Source of the DNA: Sphingomonas ginsenosidimutans
GTDB lineage: Bacteria; Pseudomonadota; Alphaproteobacteria; Sphingomonadales; Sphingomonadaceae
Assembly: GCF_002374835.1 (NCBI RefSeq)
Contig: NZ_NWVD01000002.1
Location: forward strand, 310,001-374,000
Length of the DNA: 64,000 nucleotides
Reading direction: 5' to 3'
Numbering within the stretch: the stretch's first letter is position 1; each line of letters opens with the position of its first letter. A program made the translations under genes and the position numbers. Positions 44,411-52,382 of this stretch are shown one piece after another. A model generated the notes under the pieces. The model did not search any database. It saw only the letters and a program-made list of their open reading frames with translations, and was not told where the DNA came from.

Positions 44411-44813
44411 CATAGTCGACCGGCTGCAACACCGTCGCCCCGCCCGGCACATCCTCATGCCAGCCGACGACGCGCCCGTTGCCCAGCGCGATCGTCAGCG
44501 CGCCCAGGCGATCGACGCCGGGCAGCATCAGGATGTCGCCGACGATCGCCGCTGCCGGCGCGATCCGCTCCAGCCCGTGCGCGTCCAGCGCCTCCGCCAG
44601 CGAGGCATGGCCCGCCGCCTTCAGCGCCTTCATCGCGCCCGGCACCGTCCGGTACGAACCGGATGGCGGCAACCGCACCTTCGTCCCCAGCTTGCGCAGG
44701 TGCGACGCGACCATGCGCACGCAATCCGACGTCCCCAGCCGCATCGGCCGCGCGGACCATCTGTCCAGCGCCGCCTGCGCCGCGTCGCGCCGCCGCACCA
44801 TCGGGTCGGTCAC
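44385..44813 (-). CDS. GTA gp14-like NlpC/P60-type tail peptidase
   Basis: 142 residues from GTG at 44813, overlapping the gp13 stop by 4 bp. RLGTSDCVRMVASHLRKLG gives the nucleophile Cys, and NGRVVGWHEDVPGG the His. In GTA and phage tails this protein sits at the tail tip and opens peptidoglycan on entry. The order gp12, gp13, gp14, gp15 is kept. Confidence 0.75.
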   Translation of the reverse strand: MTDPMVRRRDAAQAALDRWSARPMRLGTSDCVRMVASHLRKLGTKVRLPPSGSYRTVPGAMKALKAAGHASLAEALDAHGLERIAPAAAIVGDILMLPGVDRLGALTIALGNGRVVGWHEDVPGGATVLQPVDYVTAWRVPV

Positions 44814-45463
44814 TGGTACAGCCGATCGATGAAATAGCCGCCCAAGCCGCCGAACGCCGCGGCGGCATTGGTCTGCACCGACGTCTGCGTGCCGGCGACA
44901 CCCCAATAGACCGGCCGATCAACGCCGGTGACGTAATCCATGCCCGCTTCGTTCGGAAAAATGCTGCGATGATGCCCCGGCGACAGGCGCGCGCTTTCGT
45001 CATCCTCGAACAGCCGCTCGAACACCGACGTCACCTCATAGTCGAGCGACCGGCCATGCTCCTCCGATCGCAGCGACGGCACGTCGATTTCCCCCGCGAA
45101 GATCAGGTGCGGATCCGGCACCGGCTGGCCGGACACCTCATCCACCGCCCCCATCCACACCAGCACCGGCGCGCCCTGCATCTGCGGCCCCGCCAGCGTC
45201 GCCGCCGCGGCGTCGCTGGCCGGCAACAGCGTCAAGCTGAACGCCGGTGCGCTGTCACCCGTCCCGTCGGTCAGGTCCTCGACTTCGGAGATCGTGCCGA
45301 ACACGTCGTCCTGCCCAGCGAACGTGCGCCCCCCGAACGACAGCACGCCGGCACCGTCCAGCAGGTTGATCGTATAGCCGGGCAGTTCGATCGCCACGGC
45401 GCCGAAGATGATCGGCGCATCGGTGCGCAGCCGGGCGTCCAGCGCGGGGGTCAGCTGCGTCAT
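44810..45463 (-). CDS. DUF2163-type tail hub protein (GTA gp13-like)
   Basis: 217 residues. TQLTPALDARLRTDAPI, FGGRTFAGQDDVFGTISEVED and SLTLLPASDAAAATLAGPQM, then a C-terminal RSIFPNEAGMDYVTG with an iron-sulfur-free short tail, match the layout of DUF2163 proteins that follow the distal tail protein in GTAs. It overlaps both neighbours by 4 bp. Confidence 0.78.
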   Translation of the reverse strand: MTQLTPALDARLRTDAPIIFGAVAIELPGYTINLLDGAGVLSFGGRTFAGQDDVFGTISEVEDLTDGTGDSAPAFSLTLLPASDAAAATLAGPQMQGAPVLVWMGAVDEVSGQPVPDPHLIFAGEIDVPSLRSEEHGRSLDYEVTSVFERLFEDDESARLSPGHHRSIFPNEAGMDYVTGVDRPVYWGVAGTQTSVQTNAAAAFGGLGGYFIDRLYQ

Positions 45464-46056
45464 CGCGTTTCCTGCAATCCGAACGACAGCCCCGTCGTCC
45501 GCGCGGTCGACAGCGACCAGCTTTGTTCATCGCCCATCAGCAGCCCCTCGATCATCGGCTGGGCGAACTCACAGATCGCGCCGCTCGCGGGCGACACGCG
45601 CATCATCGGGCGGATCGCCAGCCCGTCGATCCGCCCGTCCGTCGCGGTGCGCGTCTCAGCCGCGACGTGCAGGTAGCGTCGGCCGCCATGCACGAACGAG
45701 AAGAACTGCCCCTCGCGAACCGTATAGCCGGCGGTGAAACCGTCGATCGTCAGCAGCGATCCGGCCTGTCCGCCGCCCGCCACCTTGGGTGCACCGGGCG
45801 CGCCCGTATCGAATCCCGGCTGGGGCCACGGCATCACCGCACCTTCGCCGCGCGCCGCGATCAGCCGCGCCACCCACGTCATGCCGGTTTCCGCTGACAG
45901 CATCGGCGGCATGTTGACCGACAGCGCGAAGCGGTCACCCATCCGGCGCAGCTTCTGCAACGTGCCCCCGAAGATCGGGCGCAACGTGCCGCCCCAGTCG
46001 AGGAACGACGGCGTTGCGTCGCTTGGCGCCGGGTCGGTCGGCAACAGCACGCTCAT
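45460..46056 (-). CDS. Distal tail protein (GTA gp12-like position)
   Basis: 198 residues. PSFLDWGGTLRPIFGGTLQKLRRMGDR and RYLHVAAETRTATDGRIDGL are strand-rich sequences of the type seen in distal tail / baseplate-ring proteins. The position directly behind the tape measure and before the DUF2163 gene supports this. It lies within a tightly overlapping run of genes (ATGA/4-bp overlaps on both sides). Confidence 0.7.
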   Translation of the reverse strand: MSVLLPTDPAPSDATPSFLDWGGTLRPIFGGTLQKLRRMGDRFALSVNMPPMLSAETGMTWVARLIAARGEGAVMPWPQPGFDTGAPGAPKVAGGGQAGSLLTIDGFTAGYTVREGQFFSFVHGGRRYLHVAAETRTATDGRIDGLAIRPMMRVSPASGAICEFAQPMIEGLLMGDEQSWSLSTARTTGLSFGLQETR

Positions 46057-49000
46057 CGCGCGATCCTGCGTCGGCTGGCCTTCGCCGCGCGCGACGTCGC
46101 CATCTCGCTGCCGCCCATCGCCGCGCGCACGCCCATTCGCTGGATCGACGGCTCCGCTGCCGATGCTGCGACGACGTCGAAATACGGGCTGGGCACCACC
46201 ATCACGCTGCCCGCGCCGCCATTGTCGTTACCCGGCTTGCGGATATCGACCATCTCGCCCTTGGTGGCGCGGAACGCGATCAGGTTGTTGTCGATCCCGC
46301 TCATCCCGCCGACCCGGAACGATCCGCCGGTCGCGAACTTCGGCAGGTCGGCCCATACCTTGCCCATCTGCGGCAACGACGTGGGCAGGTCGGGCACCCC
46401 CAGCATCCCCGGCGTGATGTTGATCCCCCCGCCCAGCAGCGTGCCGACGAACGACCCCACCTTGCCCAGGATGCCGCCCCCGCCCGATCCCTTGCCGATG
46501 TTCGCGAACAGGCGGCTCACCAGGTCGGCCAGCGAGTTGATGGCTTCCTCCATCCCCTTGGCCACGCGGTCCTTCCACCAGTTCTTCATGAAATCGCCCA
46601 GGTTGCCATCCAGCGCCGCACGAATGCCCTCCTGGAATGTCGCGCGGACGTTGCCGATCAACCGCGCGCGATTTTCCTGATCCCATTCGGTCGCGGCACG
46701 CGTCATCGCCTCGCCGCTCGACATCCCGCCGTTCTGCTCCAGCTCGCGCGCGCGACGCCGGATATCGATCTCGCGTTGCAGCTGGCGGATACGCTCCTCG
46801 CTGTCACCGCGCGCCTGCGCGATCCGCACCGCCTGTTCGCGCGCGTCATCCTCGAACCACCGCTGGCGCACCTGCGCGCGCGCGGCATCGACCTTCGCCT
46901 GGTCAGCCTCCGCCAGCCGGGTGGCCTCGGCAAGGTTCTTGGTCAGTTCGTAATAGGTGGCGATCCGCCGCTTGAGGTCAGCTTGCCGCTCCAGCGCCTC
47001 GATCGTCTGCTGGTCGCTGCCCAGGCGCGCGGCGTCGAGCGCCGCGGATGCCTGTTCGTCCGCCACCTCGCGCGCCACGCTCACCGCGCGCGCCTGCTGG
47101 ATCGCAGTCATGTCGCGTTGCGCCGCGGCGCGCGCCTGATCCAGCGACAACCCGGTGCGCTGATACGCCTCCACCTGCTTGGACAGCGCCAGCTGGTCCT
47201 GAATGCGCTTCTCCGCCTCCTTGTCGCCACGCGCGCGCGCAGCCTCCAGTTCGGCTTCGATCTTCAGCTGCTCGCGATTGGCGCCGTCGAACCGATGGCT
47301 CGCCCCGCCACCCTTCGCGCGCGTCGTCTTGGGCGGGGTGAAGTCGACGGTGCGCGTGCCACCGGTCGGCGCCGCGGGCGCCTCCGGTTTCGGGGCGGGC
47401 GGCGCGCCGGCCGGCCCGGCCGGCGCCGCGGCACCGAAACCCAGTCGCGCCTTCAGCCCGGCATATTGGTCGCCGATCCACTTGGCGGTGCTCCCGATCC
47501 ACGCCGCAATCCCGCCGAACTTGTCGACCAGCCAGGACTTGACCCCTTCGTACACGCTCTTCGCGGTCGCGACGACGCCCGGCATCGCGCTCGCGAACCA
47601 GTCGATCGCCCCCGACACCACGCCGCTGAACATCTGCGCGATCGACGCGAAGCCATCGGCCAGCCACGCCTTCGCCGCGGCGTAGATCGCTTGCAACGGC
47701 GCCGTCAGCCCCGGCACCGCCATCGTGATGATGTCGATGACCGTCTGGATCGCCTTGTCGACCGCGTCATATGCGGCCTGCCACGCCCCGGCGAAATCCC
47801 CGGTCAGCAGCGCCGACACCGCCCGCACGACATCGGCCACGACGTCGACCACGCCGGTGATGGCGCGGATCGCGATCTCCAGCCCGGCGACCAGCACCGA
47901 TCCGATCATCTCGACGATGCCGGCGATCAGCGTGCCGACGACGTCCAGCACACCCTGTATCAGCGCCACCAGCCCGCCGATCGCATTGCCGATCGGGCCA
48001 TTGACCACACCGCCGATCAGCGCGCCGGCCTTATCCCACAGCGCGGCCAGCGGCCCGCCCAGCGTGGCCTGCATCTGCTGCCACACGACGTCCAGCGCGG
48101 TCAGGATACTGTCCTTGAACAGCAGCACCGCCGCGATCGCCCAGCCGATCGGCCCGGTGATGCCCAGGATGCTGCGCCCGATCAATGCCAGCCCCTCGCG
48201 GATGCCCGCCTGCGCCACCAGCCGGATCAGCGCCGCGCCCAGCGTCCCGATCGGCTCGATCACCGCGCTGATCGCCCAGCCGATCAGCCCGAAACCCCGC
48301 GCCACCTTCGCCAGCACGAACGACGCCACCAGCCCGAACCCTGCGGCAAGCGGCCCCAGCGCGGCAGCCACGGCACCGACGGCCACGCCCACCTTCAGGA
48401 GCGCGGGCGGGGCATGCGCGATCGATTCGAGGAACCCGGCGAACCCGTTCTTCACCCGCGCGATCATGTCGGTCAGCCCGGCTTCGCCGATCGCGATCTT
48501 GACGCTTTCGAACGCATTGGCCAGCCGGGTCGTCGCCGCGGCCTCGCCCTCCAGGCGCTTGTCGATCTTAGCGCCCACATCGCCACCCGCGATCTCGCGT
48601 TGCAGATCGGCGATGCCCTGCCGGCCCTTCTCCATCAGCCCGATCGCGGTGCGCGCCGCGTCAGAACCGAAGATGTTCTTCAGCGCCTCGGTCTTGGACT
48701 TGTCGGACAGCCCCGCCAGCGCCTTGCGCAGGATCTCGGCCTGCTCGGCCAGCGGCTTCATCCGCCCGGTGCGGACGTCGAAAAACTCGATCCCCAGTTT
48801 CTTCATCGCGAACTCGGCCTCTTTCGTGGCCGGCACCAGCGACTGGATATAGGTCTTGAACGACGTCCCCGCGTCGCTCCCGCTGCTGAACTGCGTGCTG
48901 GTCGCCGCGACCGCGGTCGCGAAGTCGCGGAAGTTGATACCCGCCGATGCCGCGATGCCGCCGCCCTGCGCCAGCGCCTGCTGAAAATCGACGAACCCGA

Positions 49001-49586
49001 ACTTGCTGGCATCCAGGGCACCGACGACGTCGCCGACGACCTGCGGCAGTTGGGCAGCGGTCACCTTGAACTGGCCCATCGCGTCGGTGACCAGCGCCGC
49101 GGCATCGGACACCGGCGCCGCACCAGCGGCGGCAAGGTTAAGCGACGCCTTCAGCGCACCGCCAAGGATGTCCGCGGTGCCGACGCCCGCCAGCCCCAGC
49201 GCCTCGATACCGTCCGCCGCCTCGGTCGCGCCCTTGCCGACCCGCGGCCCCAATTCGCGCGCCTGGTCCGACAGCCGCTTCAGTTCGATCCCCGACACGC
49301 CCTTCAGCGCGGCCTCGACGCGCTTCATGCTCGCCTCGAAACCGCTGGCCGTCTTGTTGGACACGGCCGCCAGCGCGCCCAGCGGCAGGGTGATGCCCGC
49401 GGTCAGCCCGGCGCCCATCCTCTTCGCCTTGCCGGCGACCTCGTCCATGACGCCGGCCACCTGCTCCAGCGCCCCGCGCAGCCCCGACAGGTCACCGCGC
49501 GCGCGGCCGATCGCGGGCGACCAGTCGCGCGTGTCGAGGATCAACACGCCGCGCAGCGCGCCGATCACTGCACCTCCCGTGTCCAT
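46053..49586 (-). CDS. Phage tail tape measure protein
   Basis: 1177 residues. The conserved core (about 60-330) has SGFEASMKRVEAALKGVSG, SDAAALVTDAMGQFKVTAAQ, GGIAASAGINFRDFATAVAA and ALKNIFGSDAARTAIGLMEKG, as in the TIGR01760 tape measure family. Hydrophobic stretches from about 380 to 720 could form the membrane-inserting part; charged coiled-coil segments follow. It sets tail length and is ejected with the DNA. By the usual rule of about 1.5 A per residue the tail would be roughly 175 nm (estimate). Confidence 0.92.
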   Translation of the reverse strand: MDTGGAVIGALRGVLILDTRDWSPAIGRARGDLSGLRGALEQVAGVMDEVAGKAKRMGAGLTAGITLPLGALAAVSNKTASGFEASMKRVEAALKGVSGIELKRLSDQARELGPRVGKGATEAADGIEALGLAGVGTADILGGALKASLNLAAAGAAPVSDAAALVTDAMGQFKVTAAQLPQVVGDVVGALDASKFGFVDFQQALAQGGGIAASAGINFRDFATAVAATSTQFSSGSDAGTSFKTYIQSLVPATKEAEFAMKKLGIEFFDVRTGRMKPLAEQAEILRKALAGLSDKSKTEALKNIFGSDAARTAIGLMEKGRQGIADLQREIAGGDVGAKIDKRLEGEAAATTRLANAFESVKIAIGEAGLTDMIARVKNGFAGFLESIAHAPPALLKVGVAVGAVAAALGPLAAGFGLVASFVLAKVARGFGLIGWAISAVIEPIGTLGAALIRLVAQAGIREGLALIGRSILGITGPIGWAIAAVLLFKDSILTALDVVWQQMQATLGGPLAALWDKAGALIGGVVNGPIGNAIGGLVALIQGVLDVVGTLIAGIVEMIGSVLVAGLEIAIRAITGVVDVVADVVRAVSALLTGDFAGAWQAAYDAVDKAIQTVIDIITMAVPGLTAPLQAIYAAAKAWLADGFASIAQMFSGVVSGAIDWFASAMPGVVATAKSVYEGVKSWLVDKFGGIAAWIGSTAKWIGDQYAGLKARLGFGAAAPAGPAGAPPAPKPEAPAAPTGGTRTVDFTPPKTTRAKGGGASHRFDGANREQLKIEAELEAARARGDKEAEKRIQDQLALSKQVEAYQRTGLSLDQARAAAQRDMTAIQQARAVSVAREVADEQASAALDAARLGSDQQTIEALERQADLKRRIATYYELTKNLAEATRLAEADQAKVDAARAQVRQRWFEDDAREQAVRIAQARGDSEERIRQLQREIDIRRRARELEQNGGMSSGEAMTRAATEWDQENRARLIGNVRATFQEGIRAALDGNLGDFMKNWWKDRVAKGMEEAINSLADLVSRLFANIGKGSGGGGILGKVGSFVGTLLGGGINITPGMLGVPDLPTSLPQMGKVWADLPKFATGGSFRVGGMSGIDNNLIAFRATKGEMVDIRKPGNDNGGAGSVMVVPSPYFDVVAASAAEPSIQRMGVRAAMGGSEMATSRAAKASRRRIAR

Positions 49587-49593
49587 CCTCGCA

Positions 49594-50237
49594 TCACTCC
49601 ATCTTGCCGCCCGTGGCGGCGGTCCACATGTGCGCCATCGTCATCAGCGCCTCGACGCTGGCCGCGCGGCGCTTTGGGGTACGCTTCTTGTTGCCGGCGA
49701 TCTCGGTCAGCGCCGGCAGGCGCTTCGCCCGCTGCAGTGCGGCGATCGTCCACGCCAACCACGCCCGCTCCTGGTGGGCATTCTCGGCGCCACGTCGCTT
49801 GCCCTCGACGATCGACGCCATCAGGCGCGGCGTCGATCGCCAGAAGGCCTCCGGGTCGAGGCCCAGCTCGACCCAGATTTCTAGCGCGCGCGACCACTCC
49901 CACGCGGTTTCGGCTTGGCCTGCCTCGCCTTTCCCTCCGCACTCGCATCGGGAAAGGCACCCTGGAACGCCTTGGTGATGAGCGATCCGGCCTCCTCCAG
50001 CCCCAGCTGGTGGATCAGGTTGCCGGCCTCGATATCGCTCAGCTGGCCGTGATGCGCCTCCAGCCCGATGCGGAACATCGTCCGCACCGCACCGACGGTG
50101 TCCATCTTCGCGCCGACATCTTCGATCGACACGCCAAGGTCGCTTTCCATCGTGCACAGCGCGTTGAAGTCGTAGGCCAGCGTGAAACGACCTTCGCCCA
50201 CACTGAACCCCACCTCACCCTTGATCGGGTTCGCCAT
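49594..50237 (-). CDS. Tail assembly chaperone fusion made by -1 frameshift (gpGT-like)
   Basis: The first 103 codons are shared with the shorter chaperone; at G-GGA-AAG a -1 slip enters the frame GEAGQAETAWEWSRALEIWV and continues 111 residues to the stop at 49594, giving about 214 residues. The downstream frame has no good start of its own and contains family-like sequence (TPRLMASIVEGKRRGAENA, KRLPALTEIAG). Many siphophages make their tail chaperones this way, and the ratio of short to long form is critical for tail assembly. Confidence 0.75.
49881..50237 (-). CDS. Tail assembly chaperone, short form (gpG-like)
   Basis: 118 residues from the ATG at 50237. VGEGRFTLAYDFNALCTMES and VSIEDVGAKMDTVGAVRTMF, then GLEAHHGQLSDIEAGNLIHQLG resemble the GTA-TIM/gp10 chaperone group located between tail tube and tape measure. 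It ends RGSGRAR shortly after the slippery site. Confidence 0.82.
   Translation of the reverse strand: MANPIKGEVGFSVGEGRFTLAYDFNALCTMESDLGVSIEDVGAKMDTVGAVRTMFRIGLEAHHGQLSDIEAGNLIHQLGLEEAGSLITKAFQGAFPDASAEGKARQAKPKPRGSGRAR
49929..49935 (-). other. Programmed -1 frameshift slippery heptamer GGGAAAG
   Basis: On the minus strand the heptamer G-GGA-AAG is in phase with the chaperone frame (GGA is codon 102). It is identical to the lambda gpG-gpT slippery site. The downstream frame is open for 111 codons. Confidence 0.8.
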
Positions 50238-50239
50238 CG

Positions 50240-50686
50240 TCAGGCGCCCCCGCTCGGGGCCGGCGTGATGACGACGGAACCGCTGACGCGGCCGGTCACC
50301 TCCGCGGTCAGGCGATCGTTCAGCGGCGCGGTCGGCTGGAACCCGCGGATCAGCAGGTCGAACGTCCACGTCACCCCGTTCGGCCACGTCAGCTTGAAGC
50401 CACGCGGCTTGCGCAGCGCCTTCGCCCCAAGGATCAACCGCTCGGTCGCGCCGTCAGGAATATAGTTGATCGTGAAGGTGCATTCGCCCGGATCGGTCAG
50501 ACCGCCGATGAACTCCTTGGTCCCGTTCGGCGAGTTGTAGTGCGTGACCTCGATCTCGTCGTCCATCGACTGGGGCGGCGTGATGTCGGTCGGTTCGCCG
50601 ATATCGGTATAGGTCGTGGCATTCGCCGTCGCTTTCATGGCGATGACGATGCCAAGCCCCGTCATCGCCTGGCTGTTGCCGGCCAT
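50240..50686 (-). CDS. Major tail tube protein
   Basis: 148 residues, mostly beta-strands: TYTDIGEPTDITPPQSMDDE, VTHYNSPNGTKEFIGGLTDP, CTFTINYIPDGATERLILG, PNGVTWTFDLLIRGFQP and VTGRVSGSVVITP. This is the lambda gpV-like/tail tube family pattern, with the D-E-I-E-V-T-x-Y-N segment typical of it. It precedes the chaperones, the expected place. Confidence 0.88.
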   Translation of the reverse strand: MAGNSQAMTGLGIVIAMKATANATTYTDIGEPTDITPPQSMDDEIEVTHYNSPNGTKEFIGGLTDPGECTFTINYIPDGATERLILGAKALRKPRGFKLTWPNGVTWTFDLLIRGFQPTAPLNDRLTAEVTGRVSGSVVITPAPSGGA

Positions 50687-50701
50687 AGGTCGTCTCCTTG
50701 C

Positions 50702-51073
50702 TTACGAGTGGTGCCAGATGCGGAAATCGAGCGACGTGCGGGCCAGCGGCTTGCCGTCGGCATCCTCATCCTGATCGTCGCGCTCGCCTTCGACGAAACA
50801 GGCATCCCATTGCGGCCGCGTCAGCGCCTCGACCGCTGCGACGACGGCGCGCGCCACGCGCTTCGCCTCGCCGTATCTGCCGCCGAAGCAATCGGCCTGG
50901 ACGCGGTACGGCGTGAAGCCGATCCGGCCGGCATAGGTGTAGAGCGGCACCTTGCTGACCAGTTGGAGCCGCACGCTGGGCACCGCCCCGCGCAACCCCC
51001 AGTCGATGCGCGTGCCGACCAGCGCCGCCAGCCCGCTATGGGCCAGCAGCGCCGCACGAAAGGCTTCCTCCAT
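50702..51073 (-). CDS. DUF3168 tail completion / terminator protein
   Basis: 123 residues: EEAFRAALLAHSGLAALVG, DWGLRGAVPSVRLQLVSKVP, QADCFGGRYGEAKRVARAVV and a strand-rich end. DUF3168 proteins (gp17-like) cap the tail next to the neck. It precedes the tail tube gene. Confidence 0.82.
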   Translation of the reverse strand: MEEAFRAALLAHSGLAALVGTRIDWGLRGAVPSVRLQLVSKVPLYTYAGRIGFTPYRVQADCFGGRYGEAKRVARAVVAAVEALTRPQWDACFVEGERDDQDEDADGKPLARTSLDFRIWHHS

Positions 51074-51076
51074 CGT

Positions 51077-51490
51077 TCAGCCCTTCACGATCCGTTTCAG
51101 ACGTCGCCCGGCGCCGCTGCGCAGCCGGGCGATCACGTCGCCCAGCCGCATGTCCCACGCCGGCCGCATGTACGGGTGCCCGGCCTCCCGGACGGTGCCG
51201 AACTCCTCGGTAATCGCCTGCGCCATCGACCCCGGCCCGACATAGACTTCGACAGTCCCCGGCTCCGGCGAAACGCGCGCGGCCTGCGCCGGGCTAAGCT
51301 GCGTCCCAACGCCGATCGACCGCATCAGCCGACCGGTGCGCTGCCGCACCATCCCCCGCGCCGCATCCGCGACCGGCTCCAGCGCCTCCACGCCCAGCGC
51401 GCGCAGGTCGTCCGCGTCCGCCAACCGCTCCAGCGCCGCAAGATTGCGATCGGCCGCGTCGAAGCCTTCGACCTGCATCCCGGTCTTCAC
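51077..51490 (-). CDS. HK97 gp10-like head-tail connector
   Basis: 137 residues. VEGFDAADRNLAALERLADA, then ALGVEALEPVADAARGMVRQ and TGRLMRSIGVG, followed by VEVYVGPGSMAQAITEEFGT and HPYMRPAWD. These are the standard blocks of the HK97-gp10 family, including EFGT and PYMRPA. It starts 4 bp inside the upstream gene. Confidence 0.88.
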   Translation of the reverse strand: MKTGMQVEGFDAADRNLAALERLADADDLRALGVEALEPVADAARGMVRQRTGRLMRSIGVGTQLSPAQAARVSPEPGTVEVYVGPGSMAQAITEEFGTVREAGHPYMRPAWDMRLGDVIARLRSGAGRRLKRIVKG

Positions 51491-51819
51491 GGCCGGATCG
51501 CCTTGGCAGTGATCTCTATCCCGACGCGGCGTCCGCGCGCCTCGCGAATGCCGACGACCTCGTACCGGACGCCTTCGCAGTCGAGTTGGTCACTTGCCGC
51601 GAGGGCCGACGTCACCTCATCATAGCGGACAAGGAACCGCGCCTCGATGATCTGGCCATTGGCCGCCGCGGCCAGCCGCTCGCCGTCCCGAATGTCGGAT
51701 TTCTTCGCCCAAACCTCACCGACCTTTACCGGCGTGCCCGGCGACGACGAAAATCCATCATCCTCGGCTGGGCGCCGATAGATGCCGATTTGCCATTCCA
51801 GTTCGCCGGCCGCGATCAT
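51487..51819 (-). CDS. Head-tail adaptor (SPP1 gp16-like / phage head-tail joining)
   Basis: 110 residues: GELEWQIGIYRRPAEDDGF, VKVGEVWAKKSDIRDGERLA, FLVRYDEVTSALAASDQLD and YEVVGIREARGRRVGIEITA. A small strand-rich protein with V-W-A and the closing REA-R motif, as in phage head-tail joining proteins. It overlaps both neighbours by 4 bp. Confidence 0.83.
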   Translation of the reverse strand: MIAAGELEWQIGIYRRPAEDDGFSSSPGTPVKVGEVWAKKSDIRDGERLAAAANGQIIEARFLVRYDEVTSALAASDQLDCEGVRYEVVGIREARGRRVGIEITAKAIRP

Positions 51820-52382
51820 CGATACACCCGGAACGGTTCCAGCAACGCCTGCACGGTGACGGAAATCGGAATGCTGGTCGTAGCAACCGGCGACGTTGTT
51901 TCACGATGTGCGTACAGGTCGCCGACCATCAGGAGGATAGCAACGCGGATCGGCGCCGGCAGAACCGCATAGCCCGCGACGAACCGCACGCGCAGCGCCT
52001 CCCGGCCGGAATAGGCATTCGCCCAGGCGGGCGCGCCGATCGCGATCACGTCCTCGCCGATCAGTTCATACGTCGCCGGGTCCGCGACGATCGGGGCGCG
52101 GTTGGCGTCCAGATAGGTCACGCTCGTCACCGACGTGATCGGCGGAAACGACAGGCGGATCAGGCTGGGGTGACACGACAGGTCGAGGCGCGCTTCCAGT
52201 TCCTGCACGCCCAGCGCACGGCCCAGCCAGCCGGCCGGGCCGTCCAGATGCTGCGTCGCCGCCGCCACCATGCCTTCGATCAGCGTATCCTCGGCGGTGC
52301 CGGTGACGCGAAGATGCGCCTTGGCCTCCGCCAGGGTGACGACCGGTGCCGGCGGGGTGACGACGACGATGCGCATCACCAC
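51816..52382 (-). CDS. Head-tail connector protein (gp6-like)
   Basis: 188 residues. PPAPVVTLAEAKAHLRVTGT followed by DTLIEGMVAAATQHLDGPAG and, after a strand region, a C-terminal helical stretch VRFVAGYAVLPAPIRVAILL and MVGDLYAHRE match the gp6/phage-connector family, also known for HK97 gp6 and GTA gp6. It forms the ring between portal and tail. Confidence 0.88.
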   Translation of the reverse strand: MVMRIVVVTPPAPVVTLAEAKAHLRVTGTAEDTLIEGMVAAATQHLDGPAGWLGRALGVQELEARLDLSCHPSLIRLSFPPITSVTSVTYLDANRAPIVADPATYELIGEDVIAIGAPAWANAYSGREALRVRFVAGYAVLPAPIRVAILLMVGDLYAHRETTSPVATTSIPISVTVQALLEPFRVYR

